DNA of 64,000 bases from Pseudodesulfovibrio sp. JC047 (GCF_010468615.1 NZ_WUEH01000006.1:1-64000); one strand, 5' to 3'. Numbered from the stretch's first letter, positions 17,163 to 26,360 are shown. Numbers and translations are program-made. The notes: generated from the letters alone by a model not told the origin.

Positions 17163-17588
17163 ATGTCAGAAGAACTGGGAAAAACCATTGAAGAATTCAA
17201 GGTCAATGACAGTGCAAGCATCACAAAGGACATCACCGCCGAGAAGTTGGCCGCTTTTGCCGATGTCATTGATGACCATGACCCGATTCATACTGATCCC
17301 GAATACGCCAAAACCACCATTTACGGCAAATGCATTGCCCACGGTGTGTACCTCGATTGCATGATTTCCGGAATGTTGTCCGAGCTTGTCAGTGGTGGGA
17401 TTGATGCGAAATTGAGCATAAAATACACCGCCCCGGTTTTTGCTGGCGATACAATTACAGCAACAGGGACAGTCAAGGAAATCAAGACAGACAGAAATAG
17501 GCTTTTTATTGATACAAAATGCGTCAATCAGAATGGCGAAACTGTTGCTGTCGGCGATGCTGTTTGCCTGGCTCGGACAGACGACTAA
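17163..17588 (+). CDS. MaoC-like (R)-specific enoyl-CoA hydratase
   Basis: A 141-residue hotdog-fold protein. It shows the hydratase-2 signature with FADVIDDHDPIHTDPEYA, giving the candidate catalytic Asp38 and His43, followed by YGKCIAHGVY. Family members hydrate enoyl-CoA to (R)-3-hydroxyacyl-CoA. L-carnitine is itself an (R)-3-hydroxy acid, so a role in carnitinyl-CoA dehydration beside or instead of CaiD is plausible. The ATG at 17163 is preferred over one 14 codons upstream because GAAGGA lies seven bases before it. The E. coli cai operon has no such gene. Confidence 0.85.
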   Translation: MSEELGKTIEEFKVNDSASITKDITAEKLAAFADVIDDHDPIHTDPEYAKTTIYGKCIAHGVYLDCMISGMLSELVSGGIDAKLSIKYTAPVFAGDTITATGTVKEIKTDRNRLFIDTKCVNQNGETVAVGDAVCLARTDD

Positions 17589-17838
17589 AGACACCGCACG
17601 GAATTTCTGTGCAATGTGAAGCGATGAGCATTGAAATGTACATGTGCCAATGATCGGCCATGATGTATCGGAGCATATACTGTCTCATACACAGCATTCA
17701 AAGCCCAACCCCACAATGTGCTGCATTTGATTTTTTCGATGTATAGCCAACGTCTTTTTTGAGTGCAGTCGCTCGGAATGATGTTCGCGGAAGTTCAGAT
17801 GCATGAATATAAACCCTCAATAGGTTAAGGAGAATACG

Positions 17839-18588
17839 ATGGATATTATTGCTTGTATAAAAGTGGTCCCAGAGGAACAAGATATTGTGACTTTGCCCAA
17901 TAATGAGCTGTCTTTCGATAAGGTCCAGTGGAAAATCGGTCAGTACGATCTGAATGCCGTGGAAGCTGGCAAGCAGTTGGCAAAGCAGACAGGTGGTTCG
18001 CTGAAAGTCTTGACCATCGGCGGCGACGCTCTTTCCAAGACGAAAATCCGCAAGGACATCCTTTCGCGTGGTGCTGATGAGCTGAACATCGTTGTCACTG
18101 ACCAGAAATTGGATGATTCCCTCATGACCGCAAAAGCGATCGTCGAGGCCCTGAAAGAGATGGGGTCCTTTGATCTGCTGCTGTTCGGTACAGGGTCCTC
18201 GGATATCTACTCGCAGCAAACAGGCAACCAGGTCGGTGCCCTGCTCGATATGCCTGTCCTGAATGAAGTCAACGCCATCGAAGAAGGCGGAGCCGGACTC
18301 AAGGTCGAGCGTATGCTGGAGAACGAGGTCGAAGTCCTCGAATTGCCCGTACCGGCAGTGCTTTCCGTGACGTCCGAGATCAATACCCCCACCATTCCCG
18401 GAATGAGAGACATCATGGCCGCTGGTAAAAAACCGGTGAATGAACTTTCCGCCGATATCTCCTCACTCACAGAATACAGTGAAGTTGTGAGCGATTTGGC
18501 TCCGGTCCAGAAGGACAGACAGTTGAAAGTCCTGAAAGGCGAAACTGAAGAAATGGTTGATGCCCTTATTCAGTTCCTGAATAGCTAA
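17839..18588 (+). CDS. fixA: Electron transfer flavoprotein beta subunit FixA
   Basis: A 249-residue ETF beta subunit. It starts MDIIACIKVVPEEQD and has DLNAVEAGKQLA, the AMP/FAD-site segment DLLLFGTGSSDIYSQQTGNQVGA (about 115-137) and the C-terminal DIMAAGKK. With FixB it carries electrons to the CaiA-type reductase. The ribosome binding site AAGGAG is six bases from the ATG. In the 250 bp gap upstream I see a weak sigma-54-like sequence at 17774-17789 (CGG-N11-GCG), too poor to call. FixA and FixB lie rightward, while FixC and FixX lie in the leftward operon. Confidence 0.95.
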   Translation: MDIIACIKVVPEEQDIVTLPNNELSFDKVQWKIGQYDLNAVEAGKQLAKQTGGSLKVLTIGGDALSKTKIRKDILSRGADELNIVVTDQKLDDSLMTAKAIVEALKEMGSFDLLLFGTGSSDIYSQQTGNQVGALLDMPVLNEVNAIEEGGAGLKVERMLENEVEVLELPVPAVLSVTSEINTPTIPGMRDIMAAGKKPVNELSADISSLTEYSEVVSDLAPVQKDRQLKVLKGETEEMVDALIQFLNS

Positions 18589-18604
18589 AAGCTTTTCATT
18601 GTTC

Positions 18605-18716
18605 GCAAGCACCATGCGTTACGCTTGCCAGTTTTGCTGGCGAGGTGAAGCTGAACTGGCTTCAGTGCAGTACTTTTTTGAGTGTGTGTGCTGAAAAGTA
18701 CACGAAACTTGAAGAA
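18605..18716 (+). promoter_or_regulatory. Highly structured fixA-fixB intercistronic region
   Basis: The 153 bp gap holds several inverted repeats: GCAAGC/GCTTGC (18605-18628), GCCAG/CTGGC (18627-18641), GAAGC/GCTTC near 18646-18662, and GTACTTTT/AAAAGTAC near 18670-18703. None has a clear terminator tail. They may act on message stability between two subunits needed in equal amounts. Confidence 0.5.
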
Positions 18717-18741
18717 ACTCTAAATTCAGACGGAGATTATT

Positions 18742-19656
18742 ATGTCATATACAAATGTTTTTATAATTGCCGATACCGAGGCGAACCTCAAGGAATTGTC
18801 CTGCGGGGCTTCCACATTGGGTTCCAAATTTTCCACGGTTATTTTTGATGAGCAGCTTCAGTCTGTTGCCGCTTCCTATGGTCCGGAAAAGATTTATCAT
18901 TTCCAGGCTCCCGAATCAGGTATCATTGAAGACAACGCCCGTGTGATTGCCGACATGGTCCAGGCCGCAAGCCCCGAGATGGTCTTGCTGAGCAACACCA
19001 CTCGTGGACGCCTGCTGGCTGGTAAGATCGGCGCGTATCTGGACACATGCGTCATTGCCGGTGTGACCGAACTGACCGAAGAAGGCACCAAAAGAATGGT
19101 CTATGGTGGTGCCGCTTTCAGAACACAGAAAGCAACCGCTCAAACAGCTGTTGTGACCTGTAATGCTGGTGTGTTCGAGGTCAGTGAAGGACAGGCATCC
19201 GGCGACGCTGCCGTTGAAGCTGGAAGCGCTGCTTCTGACGTGAAAATCAAGAAAATTGAAACACAGCCCAAAGAGGGTGTGTCCTCAAATATCGCCATCG
19301 CCAAGAAAGTCGTTGATATGGGCCGTGGCTTCAAAGAGGAAAAAGACGTTGAAATGTGCCGTGAATTGGCAAGCCTGCTGGGAGCAGAACTTGGTTGTTC
19401 CAGGCCTGTTGCCGAAAATAACGGCTGGTTGCCGAAATCCGTGTACATCGGTGTGACCGGCATTATCTTGAAACCTGAGATGATTGTTTCCCTGTGTATC
19501 TCCGGACAGGTCCAGCACATGGTCGGTATCAACCAGGCGAAAAAGATTATCGCGATCAACAAGGACGAGCGCGCTCCCATCTTCGCTTCCTGCGATTTGG
19601 GACTGGTTGGCGATGTCTATCAGATCCTTCCCATGCTTATCGAAAAGTTGAAATAA
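18742..19656 (+). CDS. fixB: Electron transfer flavoprotein alpha subunit FixB
   Basis: A 304-residue ETF alpha subunit. The N-terminal domain starts MSYTNVFIIADTEAN. The C-terminal FAD domain has SGQVQHMVGINQAKKIIAIN followed by DERAPIFASCDLGLVGDV, the usual layout of the family. It pairs with FixA. A strong terminator follows at 19669-19722, so caiC probably has separate expression or read-through expression. The reading frame is complete. Confidence 0.95.
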   Translation: MSYTNVFIIADTEANLKELSCGASTLGSKFSTVIFDEQLQSVAASYGPEKIYHFQAPESGIIEDNARVIADMVQAASPEMVLLSNTTRGRLLAGKIGAYLDTCVIAGVTELTEEGTKRMVYGGAAFRTQKATAQTAVVTCNAGVFEVSEGQASGDAAVEAGSAASDVKIKKIETQPKEGVSSNIAIAKKVVDMGRGFKEEKDVEMCRELASLLGAELGCSRPVAENNGWLPKSVYIGVTGIILKPEMIVSLCISGQVQHMVGINQAKKIIAINKDERAPIFASCDLGLVGDVYQILPMLIEKLK

Positions 19657-19668
19657 ACGGATAAAATA

Positions 19669-19722
19669 CAGGTTTAACCATCGAGATTCAGGCCTATCTC
19701 TGTATGGTTAAACCTGTTTTTT
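19669..19722 (+). terminator. Terminator after fixB
   Basis: Perfect 13 bp stem CAGGTTTAACCAT/ATGGTTAAACCTG with a 22-base loop and six T. It stands only about 57 bp before caiC, so it may control how much transcription reaches caiC. Confidence 0.9.
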
Positions 19723-19778
19723 ACAGTGCCTTTTTTCGTTGAATGTTGCAAAATGTTAACAATGTATTGGGTGGGATA

Positions 19779-21347
19779 ATGAACTCGCAAATATGTCATG
19801 AAAGCATCAACGCACTGTGGGATGATTGCTTGGTGAAGGATGAGGACAAAGTATGTATCGTCTATGAATCCAAAGATGGCCAGACATCCCAATTTACCTA
19901 TGGTGAACTGTATCAAAACATAATGAGGGCCTCGAATTTTTTTATTGATCTCAATATTCGGAAAGGTGACAAAGTCGCCGTCCATATGCATAGCTCGCCA
20001 GAATTTTTGGTCATCTGGTTTGCCTTGCTGAGAATAGGCGCTGTCATGGTGCCGCTGAACTGTAATTACACACAGAGAGAATGTCGTTTTATCCTCGATC
20101 AGTGTGATGTGCAGTGTTTGCTGACAGAGTCTGATTTTGTGTCTCTTTATGAAGATGCATTCTTTGCCTCGGTGACGAAAATTCTGACTCGTTCGGATGC
20201 ACCTTTGGAAGGCTATCTGAACTTTGCAGAATGTATAGAGCGTCAACCGACCGAGCTGAAGGAAAAACGGGCCGTCTTTTCTGATGATCCGGCTGAAATC
20301 CTTTTCACCTCGGGAACAACATCATCCCCCAAAGGGGCAATTTTCAATCATTACAACCTTGTTTTTGCCGGGCAGTTTCATGCCGAGCAGATAGGGTTGC
20401 AGCATGATGACCGGTTTTTTACGGTTTTCCCCTGTTTTCATATCGATTGGCAGGCAATTGCCATTTTGCCGACCATTACCCAAAAAGCGACTATCATTGT
20501 CCAGGAACGATATAGTGCGAGCTCTTTTTGGGAGAAGATTCGTCGCCATGATGCGACCCTGATCGAAATGATTCCCATGATTGTTCGGACCACGATGTTG
20601 CAGCCGAAAGTTGCTGAAGAAAAAGACCATCATGTCCGTCGTGCCTATTTTTCCCTGTGTCTGTCTACAGAAGAAAAGAACGCTTTTGAAGAGCGGTTCA
20701 ATGTGCCGTTGTTCAATTGCTACGGCATGACCGAGACGGTTGTGTGCAATGTCGCTGATTTCAAGAACGGCGAAGCCAATTGGCCGTCAGTCGGCAAGAT
20801 TTATGATCCATTTCAGCTTCGGATTGTCGATGACCGGAATCAGCCTGTTCCCACCCTTGAAATTGGAGAGATCTGTATCAAGGGAGAACGAGGGAAGACG
20901 CTTATTTCCGGGTACTACAAGAATGAAGAGCAGACCAATAAACTGTATGATGAAGATGATTGGATGCATACCGGGGACAAGGGCTTTCTTGATGAGGAGG
21001 GGTGGCTGTATTTTGTGGACAGAGGGGCCAATCTGATTAAACGAGCTGGTGAGAATATCTCGGCCAGTGAGGTTGAAAATGTTTTGACTTCTCATGAGGC
21101 CATTGAAGAAGCCGCCGTTATTGGTGTTCCCGATCCAATCAGGGATCAGGCCGTCAAGGCATACGTCAAGTTTTATCCGGGGCAGGAACTGAGCATCCAA
21201 GAGTTGGATGATTTTTGTTCGGAGCATTTGGCGAGCTTCAAGGTCCCCTCATTTTTTGAGGTGGTTGATGATTTCCCCCATACGTGTACCGGGAAAATCA
21301 AGAAAAAGAATTTGAGCAAATCGGTTGTTTGTCCCTGCCGGGGATAA
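19779..21347 (+). CDS. caiC: Crotonobetaine/carnitine-CoA ligase
   Basis: A 522-residue AMP-forming acyl-CoA synthetase that follows E. coli CaiC along its length. The nucleotide motif is EILFTSGTTSSPKGA. Further landmarks are CFHIDWQAIAIL, ERYSASSFWEKIRRHDATLIEMIPMI (family-specific), the YGMTETVV adenylate motif, WMHTGDKGFLDEEG, and the catalytic lysine in CTGKIKKKNL. It activates carnitine, crotonobetaine or butyrobetaine with CoA and ATP. The ATG at 19779 follows a G-rich GGGTGGG and aligns with CaiC; an upstream ATG at 19743 would add 12 residues. It is the last gene of the cluster. Confidence 0.93.
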   Translation: MNSQICHESINALWDDCLVKDEDKVCIVYESKDGQTSQFTYGELYQNIMRASNFFIDLNIRKGDKVAVHMHSSPEFLVIWFALLRIGAVMVPLNCNYTQRECRFILDQCDVQCLLTESDFVSLYEDAFFASVTKILTRSDAPLEGYLNFAECIERQPTELKEKRAVFSDDPAEILFTSGTTSSPKGAIFNHYNLVFAGQFHAEQIGLQHDDRFFTVFPCFHIDWQAIAILPTITQKATIIVQERYSASSFWEKIRRHDATLIEMIPMIVRTTMLQPKVAEEKDHHVRRAYFSLCLSTEEKNAFEERFNVPLFNCYGMTETVVCNVADFKNGEANWPSVGKIYDPFQLRIVDDRNQPVPTLEIGEICIKGERGKTLISGYYKNEEQTNKLYDEDDWMHTGDKGFLDEEGWLYFVDRGANLIKRAGENISASEVENVLTSHEAIEEAAVIGVPDPIRDQAVKAYVKFYPGQELSIQELDDFCSEHLASFKVPSFFEVVDDFPHTCTGKIKKKNLSKSVVCPCRG

Positions 21348-21362
21348 TTGAATTCGTGTCTC

Positions 21363-21394
21363 AAGCCCCTCGATTGAATCGGGGGGCTTTTCTT
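21363..21394 (+). terminator. Terminator after caiC
   Basis: Stem AAGCCCC...GGGGCTT with an inner CGATT/GAATCG, followed by TTTTC. It closes the cai-like cluster. Confidence 0.8.
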
Positions 21395-21516
21395 ATGGCT
21401 TTTTCGAAGCGTTTTTCTCGAAAGCATGATTGATTCATGGGGCTTTTCGAATTATGCACTGTTCATAGTGCCTGCATGACGCACCAGCAAAAAAAGTAAC
21501 AAGACGTGTCGTGACC

Positions 21517-22032
21517 ATGAATGGACCTCGATTGTATATTCTCTCGGGTTTGCCGGGTTCCGGAAAATCCACATTGGCTCAGAAGCTCGCTTCGGAAATG
21601 CACGCTGTCTACTTGCGGATTGATACGGTCGAGCACGCCCTCGGAGAGTTGTGTGATGTGGCGGTCGAGGGTGAAGGGTATCGCCTGTCGTATCGAATCG
21701 CGGCAGACAATTTGCGGCTTGGCATGTCTGTTGTGGCTGATTCATGCAACCCGATCCAGTTGACCCGGGATGAATGGCAGGATGTGGCCTTGGCATCCGG
21801 TGCCGCGTTCATCAATATCGAAGTGGTGTGTTCTGACACAGACGAACATCGCCGTCGCGTCGAGGGGCGTGTGTCGGATATCCCGGGGTTTTCGTTACCC
21901 ACATGGTCGGAGGTGCTGGATCGGGAGTATCATCCATGGGCTGCTCCACGCATTGTCATTGATACCGCTGGTCACTCCGTTGAAGAGAGTGTCCGAATGG
22001 TGTGTGCCGCCGTGCATGACAAAGACGTGTGA
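21517..22032 (+). CDS. Small P-loop kinase-like ATPase
   Basis: A 171-residue single-domain protein with Walker A GLPGSGKST at residues 11-19. An IDTVEHALGEL helix follows, as in nucleotide or sugar kinases and the zeta-toxin/AAA_33 group. VVADSCNP near 76 and DEHRRRVEGR near 110 fit the substrate and lid regions of such kinases. I do not recognise the substrate. A GTG two codons upstream (21511) is an alternative start; neither has a strong ribosome binding site. It sits alone between caiC and an opposing 3D-domain gene. Confidence 0.7.
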   Translation: MNGPRLYILSGLPGSGKSTLAQKLASEMHAVYLRIDTVEHALGELCDVAVEGEGYRLSYRIAADNLRLGMSVVADSCNPIQLTRDEWQDVALASGAAFINIEVVCSDTDEHRRRVEGRVSDIPGFSLPTWSEVLDREYHPWAAPRIVIDTAGHSVEESVRMVCAAVHDKDV

Positions 22033-22119
22033 GCTGGGCGTAGAGGTTCTGTCCGGTGAGGGAAAAGACGTGTCCGGGTGGAGGCGTGCCCTTTTTTCGG
22101 GCTGAGTCCAGTGCGTTTC

Positions 22120-22512
22120 TCATCGCCAGTAAATCGTTGCCGTTCGTTTCCCGAATTTCTGTGCTTTTTTGACATCCATTCCGAAATACAGATCGATTCT
22201 TCGTTTGAAGCGTTTATTCATTTTATCAAGGACCACATAGGGACCATCGAATCCCGTGATATACAGCTCTTTGCCGTTACCCAAACCAAGGTCGAGGAGG
22301 TCGCGGGAGACTGCCACGCTTTTTATGCCCGGGGTGAGCCTGTTTCCCCAAGCCGCCATGAATGGGGTTCCGTCGGTTTGGTTGGGCGTGGAATTGTATG
22401 CCGTCACCGTGACTTCAAGGCTTTCCCAGAAGATCGGGTTGGGCACACGGAGGCCGATTCCCACCAGAATGAGCAGGCCTGTGACCATAATCAGGAGCGA
22501 AAATTGTTTCAT
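22120..22512 (-). CDS. Membrane-anchored 3D domain protein
   Basis: A 130-residue protein with an N-terminal hydrophobic segment (residues 2-20), probably a membrane anchor or uncleaved signal. The 3D-domain region follows: VTVTAYNS, MAAWGNRLTPGIKSVAVSRD, then VVLDKMNKRFKRRIDLYFG. The 3D fold is known from lytic transglycosylase MltA and from Stage II sporulation-type cell-wall proteins, so a peptidoglycan-related role outside the cytoplasmic membrane is likely. The open frame runs 97 codons further upstream, but that extension is antisense to the divergent protease gene and not protein-like. The ATG chosen aligns with the hydrophobic start. Confidence 0.8.
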   Translation of the reverse strand: MKQFSLLIMVTGLLILVGIGLRVPNPIFWESLEVTVTAYNSTPNQTDGTPFMAAWGNRLTPGIKSVAVSRDLLDLGLGNGKELYITGFDGPYVVLDKMNKRFKRRIDLYFGMDVKKAQKFGKRTATIYWR

Positions 22513-22623
22513 ATGTTCACCACGGTACGGGATCAGCGTGCTTTCAGCAAGATTCAGGTGCTGTTGCGGACTTGAATTGTGGCTCTTTTTTGCGGTATTG
22601 TGTGGCAAGCACGGGAGAACAGC

Positions 22624-23997
22624 ATGCAACGTCTGGAAGATTTCAGCCATTTGAATCGTCGAAATTTCATGAAAGCGGGAGGAATGACCGCCCTTGCTCT
22701 GGCCTTTGGCGGGTGCGCTAAAAATCCGGTGACCGGCGAAAGTCAATTCATGCTTGTCAGTGAAGCGCAGGAAATTGAAATGGATAAGAAGGCGTCTCCG
22801 CAACAGTTATCCAATGATTACGGTGCGACACAAGACAGCGCCTTGAATGACTATGTCAGCGGTGTGGGGACCTCTCTTTCAAACACCTCGCATCGGCCAC
22901 AGATGCCGTATTCATATCGGGTGGTCAACGCCAACTATGTCAATGCCTACGCCTTTCCGGGCGGGACCATTGCCTGCACGCGCGGGATCATGCTCGAAAT
23001 CGACAACGAGGCTGAATTGTCCGCGTTGCTCGGCCATGAGATCGGTCACGTCAATGCTCGGCACACGGCGTCTCGCATGAGTTCTCAGACAGTGATCGGT
23101 ACGTTGGCTGGTGTTGGCGGTGCGGCTGTTGGTGCGGTGTACGGCGGAACCTGGGGATCGTTAGCCGGTGGTCTCGGCGGCCTTGGTGCGGGATTGTTGC
23201 TGGCGTCCTACAGTCGTGATGACGAACGGCAGGCGGATGGTCTCGGTATGGAATACATGACCCGTGCAGCATATAATCCGGATGGTATGATCGGCTTGAT
23301 GGAAATGTTGAACGAGCAGCACGACCGGCAACCCAGCGCGGTCGAAATCATGTTTGCCACCCACCCCATGAGTGCCGAACGGTTGGCCACGGCGCGGAAA
23401 CAGGCTGCGAACAAATACATGGGGGCCGGGGAGTATGCCATCTATCGCGAACGATATATGGATAATACCGTGGAATTGCGCAAGATCGGTCCGGCGATCA
23501 GGGAATTGCAGGATGCGGAAAAGCTCGGAGGCCAAAAGAAGTATGGTGAAGCCGAAGAGAAAATTGAGTCGGCTTTGAAGAAAGTTCCGCATGATTACAC
23601 CGGGCTCTTGTTGATGGCGAAAATGCAGATGGCGCAGAAAAAATATGACGACGCTTTGCCCTATGCCATGGAAGCCAAGCGGGTATACCCGGATGAAGCG
23701 CAGGCCAGTCAGCTCAGCGGGGTGTTGTTGGTGCAGTCCAAACAATATGCCAAGGCGTATGACAGTTTCGAATCCTACGACAAGGCCATGCCCGGCAATC
23801 CGTATACGAAGTTTTTCAAGGGGTACAGTCAGGAAGGTTTGGGTAATCGTGAAGAAGCCGCCCGGGAATATTATCAGTTCCTGCAACAGGTCCGGCAAGG
23901 CGATCAGGCCGGGCACGCCTATCAACGTCTTGTCGATTGGGGCTATATCAAAGGCGAAGCCAAGCCCGCGCGCGATCCAATGGCCTATTTGGGGTAG
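22624..23997 (+). CDS. M48 family metalloprotease, Tat-type lipoprotein with C-terminal TPR-like repeats
   Basis: A 457-residue periplasmic zinc protease of the BepA/LoiP group. The N-terminus has the twin-arginine-like NRRNFMKAGG, then a hydrophobic stretch ending in the lipobox LAFGGC near residue 32. This implies Tat export and lipid anchoring. HEIGH at 138-142 is the zinc motif, with the third ligand in DDERQADGLGMEYM. Two helix-rich TPR-like segments with AxxxY patterns cover about 300-440. Relatives degrade or assist outer-membrane proteins. I chose the ATG at 22624 because GGGAGA precedes it; an upstream ATG adds 15 residues without signal features. Confidence 0.9.
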   Translation: MQRLEDFSHLNRRNFMKAGGMTALALAFGGCAKNPVTGESQFMLVSEAQEIEMDKKASPQQLSNDYGATQDSALNDYVSGVGTSLSNTSHRPQMPYSYRVVNANYVNAYAFPGGTIACTRGIMLEIDNEAELSALLGHEIGHVNARHTASRMSSQTVIGTLAGVGGAAVGAVYGGTWGSLAGGLGGLGAGLLLASYSRDDERQADGLGMEYMTRAAYNPDGMIGLMEMLNEQHDRQPSAVEIMFATHPMSAERLATARKQAANKYMGAGEYAIYRERYMDNTVELRKIGPAIRELQDAEKLGGQKKYGEAEEKIESALKKVPHDYTGLLLMAKMQMAQKKYDDALPYAMEAKRVYPDEAQASQLSGVLLVQSKQYAKAYDSFESYDKAMPGNPYTKFFKGYSQEGLGNREEAAREYYQFLQQVRQGDQAGHAYQRLVDWGYIKGEAKPARDPMAYLG

Positions 23998-24676
23998 AAG
24001 AACTGCCTCCGGCGACTGGGGGAAGAGGAGAGAAAAACCCTTTGAAAAGGGCTTTTTTTTCCTCTTTCCCCAGACCCCCATCTCCTCTTTTTTCCTAAAC
24101 TTTTTATGTGCCTTCGGCAGGTGTGTACGTCCGCATGTGGGCACGGCTGTCGTATGGGGTGTGGAGTGCCTCCGGCGGCCAGAGGGGAACCTCTTGGAAG
24201 AGGTTTCCCTTTGGACTTCCTTCCAGAACTTTTTATCGCGCCTTCGGCGAGGGCATCTGTTATCCATTGAGTGGGATTGAAGAAACAAGAGGGAGAAAAG
24301 AGGCCTTGGGGGAAGAATTAAGAAGCCTTTAGAGAAAAGAATCATTTTGAGACCTCTCAACAAACGTTGTAAAAAATACAATTTTTAACAACGTTTTTTC
24401 CAAAAATCGTACAGACTTCCGCTGCCGACAGCCTCGAGCGAAGCGAGCGATAAAAAGTTTTGGAGAGTCCAGAGAACCTTTTCCAAAAGGTTCTCTGGTG
24501 GGTCCAGGGCAAAGCCCTGGTCTCGCTGAAGGCGGCCCCCGGCAGGGCTGGTCTCACCGAAGGTGCCCCCCGGAGGGAGGAGGCAATACAAAGGTGTTGT
24601 TGGTGGCAAAATGATTGACAGCGGGTTCCAATCCGGTGTGAACTGATTGTCCGAATTTTATAGAGAGGAGTAGTAC
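23998..24676. other. Non-coding gap with repeat element A
   Basis: 680 bp between the M48 gene and ilvD. A hairpin AAACCCTTT/AAAGGGCTTTTTT near 24036-24060 looks like the M48 terminator. Repeat A occupies 24179-24498, followed by GC-rich GGGCAAAGCCC and GGTGCCCCCCGG phrases. A long reverse-strand frame here (to 24381) is repeat-derived and not a gene. Confidence 0.7.
24179..24498 (-). repeat. Dispersed hairpin-ended repeat, copy A
   Basis: About 320 bp, reverse orientation relative to copies B and D. The left end is CCAGAGGGGAACCTCTT with an imperfect complement up to 24214. The right end is the perfect stem CCAGAGAACCTTTT/AAAAGGTTCTCTGG (24469-24498). Inner shared words are CGCGCCTTCGGCGAGG, GAGTGGGATTGAAGAA, and CTCGAGCGAAGCGAGCGA. 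An inner inverted repeat AAACGTTGT/ACAACGTTT lies at about 24363-24407. No open frame or transposase is present. Confidence 0.85.
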
Positions 24677-26338
24677 ATGCGTAGTAAGAAAATGACTGGT
24701 GGATTAGAAAAGGCACCGCACCGTTCGCTGTTGTACGCGACCGGGATGTCCAAGGAAGAAATGGACAGGCCGTTGATTGGCGTTTGTAACGCTGCCAATG
24801 AAATTATTCCCGGTCATGTCCATCTAGATACCATTACCGAGGCCGTGAAAAGGGGCATTATGTTGGCGGGTGGCACCCCCATGGAATTCCCGGCCATTGG
24901 TGTGTGTGATGGGTTGGCGATGAACCATGAAGGTATGCGCATGTCCCTGCCGAGTCGTGAGATCATCGCTGATTCTGTGGAGATCATGGCGACGGCCCAT
25001 CCGTTTGACGCCATTGTCTGTATTCCCAACTGTGACAAGATTGTTCCGGGAATGCTCATGGCCATTCTCCGATTGAATATTCCGGCAGTTGTCGTTTCGG
25101 GCGGTCCCATGCTGGCCGGACGCAAGAAAACGGCTGATCTCATCAATGTTTTTGAAGGTGTTGGTCGGGTCAAGACCGGATCGATGACCGAGGAAGAACT
25201 GGTTGAATTTGAACAATCCGCGTGTCCGACCTGCGGGTCGTGTGCGGGCATGTTCACGGCCAATTCCATGAACTGTCTGTCCGAATCCATTGGCCTGGCT
25301 TTGCCGGGGAATGGAACTATTCCCGCAGTCATGTCGGCTCGTGTCCGTTTGGCCAAACAGGCAGGAATGCAGGTCATGGAGATGCTGGAACGGGATATCC
25401 GTCCACGTGATATCGTAACGGAAAAAGCGGTCCATAATGCAGTGACCATGGATATGGCCTTGGGATGTTCTACCAATACCACATTGCATCTGCCCGCATT
25501 GTTTGCCGAGGCCGGACTGGATTTGAGTCTCGAAATGTTCAATGAGATCAGCAAGAAAACGCCAAATCTGTGCAAATTGTCTCCGGCGGGGCCGCATTAC
25601 ATGGAGGACTTGAACGAGTCGGGTGGTATCCCGGGTGTCATGTCCGAATTGGTCAAACGCGATCTGTTGAATCTGGATGTCATGACCGTCACTGGCAAGA
25701 CATTGGGTGAAAATCTCAAGGATCTGGATGCCAAGGTCACGAATAATACCGTGGTCCGTTCGATTGATAATCCGTATGCCGAAGAAGGTGGTATTGCCAT
25801 TCTGTACGGGAATATCGCTCCGGAAGGGTGCTGTGTGAAACAGTCCGCAGTTGCTCCTGAAATGATGCAGAGTTCAGGGACCGCCAAAGTGTACACCTGT
25901 GAAGAAGATGCTGTTGAAGCGATTCTTGGTGGACATATTGTGTCGGGTGATGTCGTGGTGATTCTGTATGAAGGACCGAAAGGCGGTCCGGGAATGCGGG
26001 AAATGCTCACGCCGACCTCGGCCATTTCCGGCATGGGATTGGGCGAATCCGTGGCTTTGCTGACGGATGGCCGGTTCTCCGGCGGGACTCGAGGGGCGGC
26101 CATTGGTCATATTTCCCCGGAAGCGGCCGCTGGCGGTCCATGCGGATTGATCCGTAATGGTGATCGTATCGAGATTGATATCCCGGCCCGGGCAATCAAA
26201 CTGTTGGTCAGCGAGACGGAATTGGAAGAACGGCGAAAAAATCATACGCCCGTGACCAAAGAGGTGAAATCACCTTTCCTGCGCCGGTATGCCAAACTGG
26301 TGACATCGGCCTCTCGTGGTGCGGTGTACGAAAAATAG
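24677..26338 (+). CDS. ilvD: Dihydroxy-acid dehydratase
   Basis: A 553-residue iron-sulfur dehydratase that makes the 2-keto acid precursors of valine, leucine and isoleucine. Cluster and metal residues lie in [14 protein letters not shown] (near 115) and [19 protein letters not shown] (near 183). Also present are [12 protein letters not shown] and the C-terminal [23 protein letters not shown], with the catalytic serine region. It is complete and of usual length. The ribosome binding site GAGGAG precedes the ATG. It is monocistronic, between repeat A and a strong terminator. Confidence 0.97.
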   Translation: MRSKKMTGGLEKAPHRSLLYATGMSKEEMDRPLIGVCNAANEIIPGHVHLDTITEAVKRGIMLAGGTPMEFPAIGVCDGLAMNHEGMRMSLPSREIIADSVEIMATAHPFDAIVCIPNCDKIVPGMLMAILRLNIPAVVVSGGPMLAGRKKTADLINVFEGVGRVKTGSMTEEELVEFEQSACPTCGSCAGMFTANSMNCLSESIGLALPGNGTIPAVMSARVRLAKQAGMQVMEMLERDIRPRDIVTEKAVHNAVTMDMALGCSTNTTLHLPALFAEAGLDLSLEMFNEISKKTPNLCKLSPAGPHYMEDLNESGGIPGVMSELVKRDLLNLDVMTVTGKTLGENLKDLDAKVTNNTVVRSIDNPYAEEGGIAILYGNIAPEGCCVKQSAVAPEMMQSSGTAKVYTCEEDAVEAILGGHIVSGDVVVILYEGPKGGPGMREMLTPTSAISGMGLGESVALLTDGRFSGGTRGAAIGHISPEAAAGGPCGLIRNGDRIEIDIPARAIKLLVSETELEERRKNHTPVTKEVKSPFLRRYAKLVTSASRGAVYEK

Positions 26339-26360
26339 ACACAAGTCCGAATTGATTGTG

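Noticed and set aside
17774-17789. Possible sigma-54 promoter before fixA (CGGAATGATGTTCGCG)
   Set aside because: GG-GC spacing is right, but the conserved T before GG and the TT before GC are lost; too weak beside the three good ones.
23161-24381. Reverse open frame of 406 codons across the M48 gene and repeat A
   Set aside because: It spans a repeat and the antisense strand of a clear protease gene; no domain or start signal.
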